Origin: VXRJ01 sp965246995
GTDB lineage: Bacteria > Acidobacteriota > Vicinamibacteria > Vicinamibacterales > UBA8438
Direction: 5' to 3'
DNA: 64,000 nucleotides
Assembly: GCA_965246995.1 (NCBI GenBank)
Contig: OZ252008.1
Span: 310,001 to 374,000 of the forward strand
Shown: positions 16,436-24,502 of the stretch, piece after piece
How positions within the stretch are numbered: the first letter of the stretch is position 1
Layout of the letters: every line of letters starts with the position of its first letter
Notes under the pieces: model-generated
Database searches by the model: none
Told to the model about the DNA's origin: nothing
The model's input: the letters and a program-made list of their open reading frames with translations, nothing else
Program-made: the position numbers and the translations under genes

Positions 16436-17652
16436 CACGCCACCTCCCCGTTCCCGCCGGCGGCGATCTCCGCCTGAATCGCGTCGTACGCGTCTTCTTC
16501 CAGGACGCGCACGATCGTCATCATGCCCCGCATCCCGCCGGTCCAGGTGGGACGCAGGCCCCGCGTCTCCGGCTTCTCGACCATTGCGTCCATGGCCATG
16601 AACATGTCCTGCGGAAAGCCGGGGATACTCGGCGCATCGTCCGATGTTCCATGGCGCATCTGCATCGGACCGACCATCGCGGCCATCTGGTTCATCATGT
16701 GATGCGGCAGATGACAGTGGAGCATCCAGTCGCCGGGATTGGTTGCTTCGAACTCCACGTCGCGCGCCTGCGCGACGCCCACGAGCACGGTGTTGCCCGG
16801 TTGCCACGCCGCACGCGGGATGCGCCCCGCTTCGGTTCCGACGGTCTCGAACGTGTGACCGTGCAGGTGGATCGGGTGGTGGTCCATCCCCATGTTGATC
16901 ATCCGGAGGCGGATCCGCTCGCCCCGCTTGACGAGGAGTGGCGTCGTCGCCGGCGCCGCGCGGCCGTTGATGGTGAACCAGTTGAAGTCCATCTCCATCG
17001 TGTTGGGCACGTCGCTGTTCGGCCGCAGCGCCCACTCCTGGAAGATGAGGCCGAAGTCGCGGTCGACGCGCGGCGCATGGGCCTCGCGCGGATGCATGAT
17101 GAAGAGGCCGACCATCCCCATCATTTCCTGCATCGCCATGTGCGAGTGGTAGAAGAACGTGCCGTGCTGATGGAGGGTGAACTCGTAGGTGAACGTCTCA
17201 CCCGGCGCAAGCGGGTCCTGCGTCACCCCCGGCACGCCGTCCATCGCGATTGGGATCTCGAAGCCGTGCCAGTGCATCGAGAAACCCTCCGGCAGGCGGT
17301 TCTCCACCACGAGCCGGACTCGGTCCCCCTCGGTCACCTCGATCGTCGGGCCGGGCATCGTGCCGTTGAAGCCCCAGCAGTCGATGGTGCGCCCCGGCAC
17401 GAAGTCCCGCTGGACCGGTTCGGCCACCAGGTGGAATTCCTTGACGCCGTCGGCGTCGATCCGCCGCGGCGCGAGTGACGGCAGGTCGGGGGTGACCACC
17501 GGCAGCGGTGCCGCGGAATCTTCCCCCGGCCGGCCGGCCGGCGCACCACCCGTCGCAAGAGCGGTGCCGGCCGGCGGCCGTTCTGCCGCGGCCGCGGCCG
17601 CACCGACCCCGGCGAGCGCGGCGCCAAAAAACTGTCGTCGATTGGGTCTCAT
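16435..17652 (-). CDS. Multicopper oxidase, Tat-exported
   Basis: A 405-residue protein with an N-terminal NRRQFFGAALAG Tat-like signal and all four copper-ligand motifs of multicopper oxidases: HWHG, FFYHSH, HPIHLHGH and HCHLPHHM. Met-rich stretches (MAMQEMMGMVG, MVGPMQM, MFMAMDAMVEK) suggest copper handling, as in CopA, CumA or CueO-type cuprous oxidases, but the protein is shorter than CopA. It likely oxidises Cu(I) or an organic substrate in the periplasm. It lies in an operon with a TolC-like protein and, upstream, a small exported Cys/His protein. The ribosome-binding site is AGGGAG. Confidence 0.88.
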   Translation of the reverse strand: MRPNRRQFFGAALAGVGAAAAAAERPPAGTALATGGAPAGRPGEDSAAPLPVVTPDLPSLAPRRIDADGVKEFHLVAEPVQRDFVPGRTIDCWGFNGTMPGPTIEVTEGDRVRLVVENRLPEGFSMHWHGFEIPIAMDGVPGVTQDPLAPGETFTYEFTLHQHGTFFYHSHMAMQEMMGMVGLFIMHPREAHAPRVDRDFGLIFQEWALRPNSDVPNTMEMDFNWFTINGRAAPATTPLLVKRGERIRLRMINMGMDHHPIHLHGHTFETVGTEAGRIPRAAWQPGNTVLVGVAQARDVEFEATNPGDWMLHCHLPHHMMNQMAAMVGPMQMRHGTSDDAPSIPGFPQDMFMAMDAMVEKPETRGLRPTWTGGMRGMMTIVRVLEEDAYDAIQAEIAAGGNGEVA

Positions 17653-17746
17653 CTGTTTGCTCCCTGGCGTACAGGCCGGATTGGCCTGACGCCCATCCTC
17701 AGTCGATTCGGATGAACGAAACCGAAGCGGGAACGGACGGAGAGAT

Positions 17747-18133
17747 TCAGCAGCGCAGCGGAGGCAGGAATCCGGCCGGCGCGATCGGAGGCGTGGGCGT
17801 GCGATCCGCGATCACCGGATGGATGAGCGAGGCGACGGCAACCGGCAGTGACAGTGGCGCGACCGCCGCCTGCAGTTCGACGCGGTCCGGACCGTGCTTC
17901 GCGGCCGGCCACGCGAGCGACGTTTGCGACGCCTCGGAATGGTCGCACCCGCTCTCGGACGTATCAGGCAGATGCGTCGCGCCGTCGTTGCCTTGCGCGC
18001 CGTGGCAGGCTGGCTCGACAGCGCGCGCCGGCTCGCCGGGCGGGGCGCCGCAGTTGTCGGCGCAGATCGCGCGCACCGCCGGCAGCAGCGCGAGCAGCGT
18101 GACGACCGCGACGTGAACTGCGACGCGTGCCAT
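17747..18133 (-). CDS. Small exported Cys/His-containing protein upstream of copper oxidase
   Basis: About 128 residues: a hydrophobic signal segment followed by Cys-rich pieces (ICADNCG, ACHG, GCDHSE and a final Cys), then a hydrophobic stretch (LSLPVAVASLIHPVI) near the C-terminus. I do not recognise a family. It is transcribed in the same direction as, and 94 bp before, the multicopper oxidase. Small proteins of this type often precede copper-resistance genes. A copper-binding or sensory role is inference from position and composition. The start may be ATG 18133 or GTG 18136; a GAGG lies just upstream. Confidence 0.55.
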   Translation of the reverse strand: MARVAVHVAVVTLLALLPAVRAICADNCGAPPGEPARAVEPACHGAQGNDGATHLPDTSESGCDHSEASQTSLAWPAAKHGPDRVELQAAVAPLSLPVAVASLIHPVIADRTPTPPIAPAGFLPPLRC

Positions 18134-18146
18134 CACCTCGACTCTA

Positions 18147-18812
18147 TCACCGCCCGGCGACGGTGAAGGAGATCGAGGCCATCTTGTTGTCCCACAGCAG
18201 CGCGAGACGGCCGCCGTCGGCGCTCATGTCGAGAAACTGCCAGGAGAGTTGCTCGAAGGCGACGGGCAGGGTCTCGAACTCCATCGGTATGCGCAGCACG
18301 TCACGGTCGTCGGTGTAGTCGAACGCACCGAAGAGCGCATCCGTGTTCTCGTAGTCGTAGGTTCCCTGCGCCGGCCAGGTCGAGACGATGAACGTCCAGG
18401 CGTCGTCCGCCAAATCAATGAACAGCGTGTACTCACCTGGCTCGACCCGCGTGCCGCCGATGATCAGCGGTGCTTCCGTGACGAGGCGCGTCGACTGGTT
18501 GGCGCCCGCGCGCCACACCGGAGCGCCATCGTTGAGCATCGTCGCCCAGTCCGACGGACCGAACAGATCGCGCCCGCGCTTGAGGGGGCGCCCGTAGTAC
18601 ACGTCGATCCACGGGCCGCCGAGGTAGCCGTATTGCACGGGGTCGAACGTACCGCCCACCTGTGTGGCCGCGTGGCCGGGCGGACTAAGCGGGCGTCGCT
18701 CCTGGGCCGGTTCCTGCGCCGACGCGCTGCCTGCCGCCCCACCAGTGGCGGCGGCGATTCCGAGCGCGGCAGCCAGAGCCATCGCCAAGGCGCGTGCACC
18801 GGATGCTCTCAC
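18147..18812 (-). CDS. DUF2911 exported protein
   Basis: About 221 residues: an Ala-rich signal peptide, then a DUF2911 domain recognisable by VYYGRPLKRGRDLFG, PVWRAGANQSTRLVTEAPL, GGTRVEPGEYTLFIDL and AWTFIVSTWPAQ. These are predicted secreted beta-sandwich proteins of unknown function. The start is uncertain: GTG at 18812 or TTG at 18818, with no strong ribosome-binding site. It lies just upstream of the small Cys/His gene on the same strand, but no evidence links their functions. Confidence 0.8.
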   Translation of the reverse strand: MRASGARALAMALAAALGIAAATGGAAGSASAQEPAQERRPLSPPGHAATQVGGTFDPVQYGYLGGPWIDVYYGRPLKRGRDLFGPSDWATMLNDGAPVWRAGANQSTRLVTEAPLIIGGTRVEPGEYTLFIDLADDAWTFIVSTWPAQGTYDYENTDALFGAFDYTDDRDVLRIPMEFETLPVAFEQLSWQFLDMSADGGRLALLWDNKMASISFTVAGR

Positions 18813-18887
18813 GGCCAACAGCCTATCACCGGGGTGATCGGGGTAGCGAGGTCAACCCGCGACACGGCGCGTTTCGTCAGGAGTGTA

Positions 18888-18916
18888 TTGAAAACTGAGT
18901 ACTAACCAATCATAAT
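18888..18916 (+). promoter_or_regulatory. Sigma-70-type promoter giving a leaderless mRNA
   Basis: TTGAAA (18888-18893) and CATAAT (18911-18916) are separated by exactly 17 bp. The start ATG of the ATPase is at 18924, seven bases after the -10 box, so transcription should begin at or within one or two bases of the A of the ATG. No ribosome-binding site is present, consistent with a leaderless transcript. Confidence 0.65.
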
Positions 18917-18923
18917 TCAATGC

Positions 18924-20087
18924 ATGAAGCGGGTTGCGCGGCATGACCACCTCCGCCGCCTGGCGAGCGCCGTGCGGCGGGCGCCGGTTGTGGCGCTCCT
19001 TGGTCCGCGCCAGATTGGGAAGTCGACGCTGGCGCGCCAGTTCGCTGCCACACGCCGCGGGGTGACCTGGTTCGATCTGGAACAGCCGCGCGACCTGGCC
19101 CGGTTGGACGATCCGTGGACGGAGCTGGAGCGTCTTCGAGGTCTGGTGGTCCTCGACGAGATCCACCGGCTGCCGGAAGTGTTCCCGCTGCTGCGCGTGC
19201 TGGCCGACCGCCCGGGAACGCCGGCGCGATTCCTGGTGCTCGGCAGCGCATCGCCGGAACTGCTCCGTCAGACGTCCAAAACGCTCGCGGGGCGCGTTGC
19301 GTTCCATGACCTCGAGGGTTTCGGACTTCGCGACGTGCATGACATGGAGCGGCTCTGGCTGAGGGGCGGGTTTCCGCGGTCGTACGTCGCACGGTCGTCC
19401 CGTGACAGCCGCCGCTGGCGTGACGACTTCATCAGGACTTTCCTTGAGCGCGACCTGTTCGAGTTCGGCAACACCGTGCCGTCCACCACGATGCGCCGGT
19501 TCTGGACGATGCTCGCCCACTGGCACGGCCAGCTCTGGAACGCCTCCGAGTTCGCCCGGGCGTTCGGCGTTGGCCACACTACCGTAGGCCGCTACCTCGA
19601 CCTGCTGACGTCGCTTTTCGTGGTGCGGCAGGTCCGCCCCTGGTTCGAGAACATACGCAAGCGGCAAGTCCGGTCGCCGAAGGTGTACATCGCCGATTCG
19701 GGCGTCCTGCATGCGCTGCTCGATCTGAACGACCGAGAGGCACTCGTGTCGCACCCGAAGGTAGGTGCGTCATGGGAAGGGTTCGTCATTCAGCAGATCG
19801 TCCATGCGACGGGCAAGCGGATGGAAGACTACTACCACTGGTCCACTTACGCCGGCGCGGAGCTGGACCTCTTCGTCAACTTCGGCGGTCGCTGCTACGG
19901 CTTCGAGATCAAACGGACTTCCGCGCCACGGCTGACGCCGTCGATGCGATCCGCGCTCGAGACGCTGCAGCTTCACCGGCTGTACGTGATCTATCCCGGC
20001 GACCAGCAGTTCCGAATGGCCGAGGACGTCATCGCGCTGCCGGTCTCGAAACTCCTTGACGAGCTTGCGCCGCTACGCCAACCGTAG
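18924..20087 (+). CDS. AAA_14 ATPase with DUF4143 domain (third of three)
   Basis: A 387-residue protein: Walker A GPRQIGKST, Walker B VVLDEIHRLPEVF, sensor LGSASPELL, and a C-terminal nuclease-like segment AELDLFVNFGGRCYGFEIKRT. It belongs to the same broad family as the ATPases at 10317 and 12013, but on the other strand and with a compact N-terminus. It stands alone between convergent or unrelated genes with its own leaderless promoter, which fits an independently mobile accessory gene. Function unknown. Confidence 0.85.
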   Translation: MKRVARHDHLRRLASAVRRAPVVALLGPRQIGKSTLARQFAATRRGVTWFDLEQPRDLARLDDPWTELERLRGLVVLDEIHRLPEVFPLLRVLADRPGTPARFLVLGSASPELLRQTSKTLAGRVAFHDLEGFGLRDVHDMERLWLRGGFPRSYVARSSRDSRRWRDDFIRTFLERDLFEFGNTVPSTTMRRFWTMLAHWHGQLWNASEFARAFGVGHTTVGRYLDLLTSLFVVRQVRPWFENIRKRQVRSPKVYIADSGVLHALLDLNDREALVSHPKVGASWEGFVIQQIVHATGKRMEDYYHWSTYAGAELDLFVNFGGRCYGFEIKRTSAPRLTPSMRSALETLQLHRLYVIYPGDQQFRMAEDVIALPVSKLLDELAPLRQP

Positions 20088-20117
20088 GCGCAGGTATGCG
20101 TTGCTGGTGGCCGAGAG

Positions 20118-20558
20118 TCACTGCGGGGCGGCGACCGCGACCCCGTGCTCGTAGACGAGACGGCCGCCGCGTTCGGCGGCCTGGTAGAGGAGGAGCAATC
20201 CCGCCACGCTGACCGCGACGACCGGGATCCAGGCGGCGCGGGTGGCGAGGTGCCCCATCCAGTGGAGGGCGGCGCGGGCAAGGGCCACCAGGCCCATATA
20301 GATAGTCGTGCGGAGCCCCCAGTCCCAGTGTTCGTCCACCAGCGCATGCGCCGGGCCGGGGATCCGGACCAGTTCGGCGTCGTTCCGGCCACTGAAGAAC
20401 GCGGCGACAAGCGCCGCGGCGCCGGCGAGGTAGAGACACGTCGCGACGCGCCGCAGCGTCGAGCCGGGCGCCGTCCCCAGTGCGGCGAGGTCAACCAGCG
20501 CCGCCGTGATCAGCAGCGCGACCGGGAAATGGACGATCTGCGGATGGAGCGGCGTCAC
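20118..20558 (-). CDS. DUF2231 membrane protein
   Basis: This 146-residue protein has four predicted membrane segments and the DUF2231 opening LHPQIVHFPVALLITAALVD. Later histidines (ALVDEHWDWG, ALHWMGH) could bind heme. The GTG start overlaps the stop of the octaheme cytochrome gene (GTGA), so the two are coupled. The family often sits beside cytochromes and is proposed to be a membrane heme or quinone-linked partner. I infer it anchors or exchanges electrons with the multiheme protein. A longer upstream frame exists but lies within the cytochrome gene. Confidence 0.8.
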   Translation of the reverse strand: MTPLHPQIVHFPVALLITAALVDLAALGTAPGSTLRRVATCLYLAGAAALVAAFFSGRNDAELVRIPGPAHALVDEHWDWGLRTTIYMGLVALARAALHWMGHLATRAAWIPVVAVSVAGLLLLYQAAERGGRLVYEHGVAVAAPQ

Positions 20559-21802
20559 GGCGCCACCCGCCAGGGCGAGACCTGCGGCCAGTCGCGCAGC
20601 GCGTCGAGCGCCCACTCGTTGGTTTCGTCGGCGTGGGTGTGGCACGACGTGCAGGGGTTCGGGATGCCGTAGCGGATGGTGTCCGCGGGGGAGACGAACC
20701 GGAAAGTGTGGCTGCTGACGTTGATGTCGGCGATGGTGCGGGCGATGCGCGGCATGTGGCACGCGGCGCAGGCGCTGCCTTCAGCTTCCGGATCGTGCTG
20801 CGTGTGGTAGGCGAGCGATCCCACCGGACCGGGCTGCAACTGCGGCTGGTGGCACGAGGTGCAGATGGCGTTCCCCGGCGCAATGAGATCCGCGTCGTGC
20901 TCGGTGCCATGGACGTCGTGGCAGTCCGCGCACGTGACACCCTTCACGTACATCTGGCTCCCGACGTAGTCGTTCCCCTGCATCCGGTTCTTGTGGGCGG
21001 AGCCCTCGGGCCAGTGCGTCACCGACTCCTCGCCCAGATGTGGAGGGTCGAGTTCCCAGAAGTCGCTCAGCCGCTCGCCCGGCCGGAAACCGACCGGCCA
21101 GTCGACGTACTGCCCGTCGATCGGGTTGCCATGCGGCTGTCCCTGCGAGTGGCACTGAATGCAGATATCGGTCGCGCGGACCGGGTCGAGCCGGGCCGGG
21201 TTGACGACGGTGTCGGCTACCGGGTCGAGCACATGCTCGCGCCCCGGGCCGTGGCACGCCTCGCAGCCGACGTTCCACTCGGTGACGCTCTTCGTCCGGA
21301 GGTCGTAGTTGACGGAATGGCAGCCGTCGCAGAGCGGGCCGGTGGGCCGCTCCATCTGATCTTCCGGGTAGTGCGCGACCCACCATTCGTTCCGCGGACC
21401 GTAGCGGCGCCACTCGCCGTTCTGCACGTCCCACTGCGCGGGGTGGACGAACAGGTCGTCGCCCCGCTGGGTGAAGTAGCGCTGCTTCCACTTCTGGCCG
21501 TAGGTGAACGTGACATCGTCCGGACCGAACGTCACGAGGGGGTGGGGCGTCTCGAAGTCGCCCAGGATCGCGTCGGGACGCTCGCGCGGGTCGACGAGGA
21601 CATTCGCCATGAGCGTTTCCTGCCACCGGTCGTGGATCTCCAGGTGGCAGTCGCGGCAGGCGGCCGAGCCGGTGAATTCGTCCGGATAGTCGGCAGGGTC
21701 GGGTGGCGGAGGGGACGAGGCGCCGCAGCCGGCAGTCAGCGTGGCCGCGAGGGAGAAAAGGGCGCTCGCAAGGGTCCGTGCGGAAAGGCGGGTGGCGACC
21801 AT
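20555..21802 (-). CDS. Octaheme c-type cytochrome
   Basis: A 415-residue exported protein with a Cys at about 26 that may be lipidated, although the box TLTAGC is not canonical. Eight CxxCH motifs follow in order: CRDCH, CDGCH, CEACH, CIQCH, CADCH, CTSCH, CAACH and CTSCH. It resembles cytochrome c554/multiheme respiratory proteins. No TPR repeats are visible. With DUF2231 it likely forms a periplasmic electron-transfer unit. The donor and acceptor are unknown. Confidence 0.9.
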   Translation of the reverse strand: MVATRLSARTLASALFSLAATLTAGCGASSPPPPDPADYPDEFTGSAACRDCHLEIHDRWQETLMANVLVDPRERPDAILGDFETPHPLVTFGPDDVTFTYGQKWKQRYFTQRGDDLFVHPAQWDVQNGEWRRYGPRNEWWVAHYPEDQMERPTGPLCDGCHSVNYDLRTKSVTEWNVGCEACHGPGREHVLDPVADTVVNPARLDPVRATDICIQCHSQGQPHGNPIDGQYVDWPVGFRPGERLSDFWELDPPHLGEESVTHWPEGSAHKNRMQGNDYVGSQMYVKGVTCADCHDVHGTEHDADLIAPGNAICTSCHQPQLQPGPVGSLAYHTQHDPEAEGSACAACHMPRIARTIADINVSSHTFRFVSPADTIRYGIPNPCTSCHTHADETNEWALDALRDWPQVSPWRVAP

Positions 21803-21826
21803 CAGCAGTCAGTGTAAGACTATCCG

Positions 21827-22570
21827 GTGATTGTGACGGAGCAAGTGGCTCGGATCATCGGGTGTGGCGTGCTCGTCGCGGCGGTCATGGCGGCGTTCCC
21901 GCCGACTGCCCTGGCGCAGGAGGAAGACGAGCCGGGCTGCCGGATCTTCTGTACCCCCGACTTCAAGCTGGAGACTGCCTTCGCCATCGAGCCGCTCGGC
22001 CGACGCCCGCGTATCGAGACCCTCGATGCCGACGGCCGCGCGACGGGACCGCCCGAGCGCGAGGCGACCGGAGTAGCCCCGGAAGTAGTTCTCGCCATCG
22101 GCATCCCGACGGAGTTGGAGCGTGTCGGCTTCACGATCGAGACGATTCTGACGCCGACCGGGGACACGGATGCGAACCCCTTTACCGGCGCGACCGGCGC
22201 GTTCCGCGATAACGGCATCGAGTTCGAAGTGGAGCTGAACCTCGACTGGCTTACCGGCGATCAGACAGGAGGCTGGGTCGAGAGCCACTTCGACATCGTC
22301 GACAAGTTCAGCCCGGCCGAACGTCCGTCGGACCGCAGTGTCTACACCCACAAGCTGAACTTCGAGCTCGACACGGCCTTCCTGCTCTTCAACTGGTTGC
22401 CGGACGGGAACTGGCTGAAGGGGGTGGAACTGGAGGGTTCGCTCGACTACATCGCGACCGGCCTGCCGCGAGCAGGCGACGTCATCGGCGGCGAGCGCTT
22501 TCTCGACGATGCCTCACCGTGGGGCTTCACCATCCTCGCCGTCTTCCCGATGGCGCCGCTCGCGCCCTAA
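21827..22570 (+). CDS. Exported protein of unknown function
   Basis: About 247 residues with a signal sequence (cleaved near ALAQEEDE), a short Cys pair CRIFC, and beta-rich segments (VVLAIGIPTELERVGFTIE, IEFEVELNLDWLTGDQTGGW, LNFELDTAFLLFNWL) that suggest an outer-membrane barrel or beta-sandwich. I recognise no family. Translation begins at GTG 21827 or the GTG two codons later. It is divergent from the octaheme cytochrome, 24 bp apart, so promoters must lie within coding sequence or be very compact. Confidence 0.65.
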   Translation: MIVTEQVARIIGCGVLVAAVMAAFPPTALAQEEDEPGCRIFCTPDFKLETAFAIEPLGRRPRIETLDADGRATGPPEREATGVAPEVVLAIGIPTELERVGFTIETILTPTGDTDANPFTGATGAFRDNGIEFEVELNLDWLTGDQTGGWVESHFDIVDKFSPAERPSDRSVYTHKLNFELDTAFLLFNWLPDGNWLKGVELEGSLDYIATGLPRAGDVIGGERFLDDASPWGFTILAVFPMAPLAP

Positions 22571-22587
22571 CAGTCCGTGAAGAAAGC
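22571..22587. repeat. Diverged member of the CCGTGGTGA-type intergenic repeat
   Basis: CAGTCCGTGAAGAAAGC directly follows the stop of the preceding gene. It resembles the terminal repeat at 7047 and 14319 and the inverted copy at 41354. Confidence 0.35.
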
Positions 22588-22627
22588 GCCGCCGCATTCG
22601 ACTGCGTGGCGCTGCTAACCCCTTCGC

Positions 22628-22633
22628 TATAAT
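22628..22633 (+). promoter_or_regulatory. -10 element TATAAT immediately before a start codon
   Basis: A perfect TATAAT at 22628-22633 ends six bases before the ATG at 22640, and no ribosome-binding site is present. No good -35 was found at 16-18 bp. Leaderless translation of the DUF1592 gene is likely. Confidence 0.5.
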
Positions 22634-22639
22634 CGCGCG

Positions 22640-24502
22640 ATGCGCGCCACCCGGCCACGGTTTCGGTGCGTTCTGCTGGCGATGGCGGCGACGGCGATGC
22701 TCGCGCCACCCGCCGCGGCGCAGACCGCGGATGCGGCGGACGCGCCGCTCCTCGCGCTCACGCCGGCCGAATACAACAACACGATCGCTGACCTTCTCGG
22801 CTTCCCGCGCGACGGCAAGCTCTGGCCGGAGCGGCCGGCCCTCGCGGCGACGCTCAGCCCGCGGCGCGAACCGAGCAGGGGGGTCTTTGCGCCGCCGCCA
22901 CCCCCGCCGGTCTGGCCCTGGCGCTTCCCGTCCGAGCCGGGCGCCGACGGCTTCGAGGGAATTGTGCAGGGGCAGTCGCCGTCCCCGTACCAGGTGGAGG
23001 AGTTGCATCTCGCGGCGATGCACTTCGCGTCGTTCGCGCTCGCCTCACCCACGTTCTTCGCCTGCGACCCGTGGGCCGCATTGCCGGTGGCGGAGCAGCA
23101 GGCATGCGCGTGGTCCAGCCTCGAGCGCTTCGCGCAGCGCGCCTATCGCCGGCGGCTCGATCCGGCCGAGCAGGAACGCCTCGAGACGTTCTGGCGGGCG
23201 AACGTCACCGCCGGCCCGCTCGATGAAGCGGTCGCCCTGACCGTCGCGGGCATCCTGCAGGCGCCGCCGGTCCATTTCCGCATCGGTCCGCCCGCGAGCG
23301 GCGACGCGTCGGCGCCAGCGGACGCAGCGGCGTCCGTCGATCCGTGGGCGCTCGCCTCGCGCCTCTCTTACTTCCTCTGGGACTCGATGCCGGACGACGC
23401 GCTGTTCGGGGCGGCCCAAGCGGGACGTCTCGGGACCCGGGCGGAGGTCGAGCAGCAGGCGCAGCGGATGCTCGACGCCCCGAAGGCGCGGCCCGCCATC
23501 GTCCGGTTCCACCACCAGTGGCTCGGGACCGAAGATGTCCTGCTGGTAGCCCCGGCCCGCCGCGCGTTCGGACCGCTGTTCGGCATCGAACCACGGATCA
23601 AGACGGCGAGCGACGACGACCTGGAGTGGCCCGCCATCATGGGCCCCGTGCGCCACTCGATGAAGTACGAGACCGAACTGTTCGTCGAGCAGGCGATCTT
23701 CGAGGGCGACGGCACGTTCACGGCGCTGATGACCGATCGCAACGGGTACATGTCCGATGCGACCGCTCCGATCTACGGCGAAGGCGCGACGCGGACGGCG
23801 GACGGTCCGGCCGTCACGAAGCCGATCGAGCTGGTCGTCGCCTCGATCGGCCGCGAGAAGACGCTCACGCTGTATCCCGCGTCGTTCCCGGAAAACGAGC
23901 GGGCGGGGGTTCTGACGCTGCCGTCGGTCCTCGCGCTGGGCGCCTACGCCGTGCAGCCGGGTCCGATCCTCCGCGGCGTCCGCGTGCTGGAACGGATTGC
24001 CTGCATGTCGCTCGGCACGCCGGTCGAAGGGGCGGAGGCGGCGCTGCCTCCCGATACCCTCACCGCGGATCGGACCAACCGCGAGCGGACCGAGGCAGCC
24101 ACCAGCTCGCGCATCTGCTCCACGTGCCACAATCGGATCAACCCGCCCGGCTTCGCTTTCGAGCACTACGACGCGGTCGGCCGGTGGCGCGCCGAGGACA
24201 ACGGCTACCCGGTCGATGCGAGCGGGACGCTTCGGCTGTCGAGGAACGAAGAGCTCACGTTCACCGACGGCGTCGATCTGGCGCGGCAGCTCGCGCGGAG
24301 CGACCGCGTGCGAGACTGTTACGTCCTGCACTGGACGCGCTATGCGATGGGCGATCACCTCGATACGGAGACGCCCGGGATCGCGGAGCTGCAGGCGCAC
24401 TTCCGGACAGACGATTCGATCAAGGATCTGCTGATCGCCATCGCCGGCAGCGAGCTGTTCCGAACGCAGGCGGCCGGTGGCGGCGGACGGGACCACCCAT
24501 GA
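22640..24502 (+). CDS. DUF1587/DUF1592/DUF1588/DUF1585 family secreted protein
   Basis: A 620-residue exported protein: signal peptide, LTPAEYNNTIADLLG (DUF1587 type), RFAQRAYRRRLDPAEQ (DUF1595), SRLSYFLWDSMPDDALF (DUF1592), then a C-terminal SICSTCHNRINPPGFAFEHYDAVGRWR block with a CSTCH heme-like motif (DUF1588/DUF1585). The N-terminal cytochrome domain seen in longer family members is absent. Its stop overlaps the start of the DUF1552 partner (ATGA), the usual pairing. The pair's biochemical role is unknown. Confidence 0.87.
   Translation: MRATRPRFRCVLLAMAATAMLAPPAAAQTADAADAPLLALTPAEYNNTIADLLGFPRDGKLWPERPALAATLSPRREPSRGVFAPPPPPPVWPWRFPSEPGADGFEGIVQGQSPSPYQVEELHLAAMHFASFALASPTFFACDPWAALPVAEQQACAWSSLERFAQRAYRRRLDPAEQERLETFWRANVTAGPLDEAVALTVAGILQAPPVHFRIGPPASGDASAPADAAASVDPWALASRLSYFLWDSMPDDALFGAAQAGRLGTRAEVEQQAQRMLDAPKARPAIVRFHHQWLGTEDVLLVAPARRAFGPLFGIEPRIKTASDDDLEWPAIMGPVRHSMKYETELFVEQAIFEGDGTFTALMTDRNGYMSDATAPIYGEGATRTADGPAVTKPIELVVASIGREKTLTLYPASFPENERAGVLTLPSVLALGAYAVQPGPILRGVRVLERIACMSLGTPVEGAEAALPPDTLTADRTNRERTEAATSSRICSTCHNRINPPGFAFEHYDAVGRWRAEDNGYPVDASGTLRLSRNEELTFTDGVDLARQLARSDRVRDCYVLHWTRYAMGDHLDTETPGIAELQAHFRTDDSIKDLLIAIAGSELFRTQAAGGGGRDHP

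Noticed and set aside
23344..24498. Upstream extension of the DUF1552 frame
   Set aside because: Overlaps the DUF1592 gene in another frame. The Tat-type signal begins at ATG 24499.
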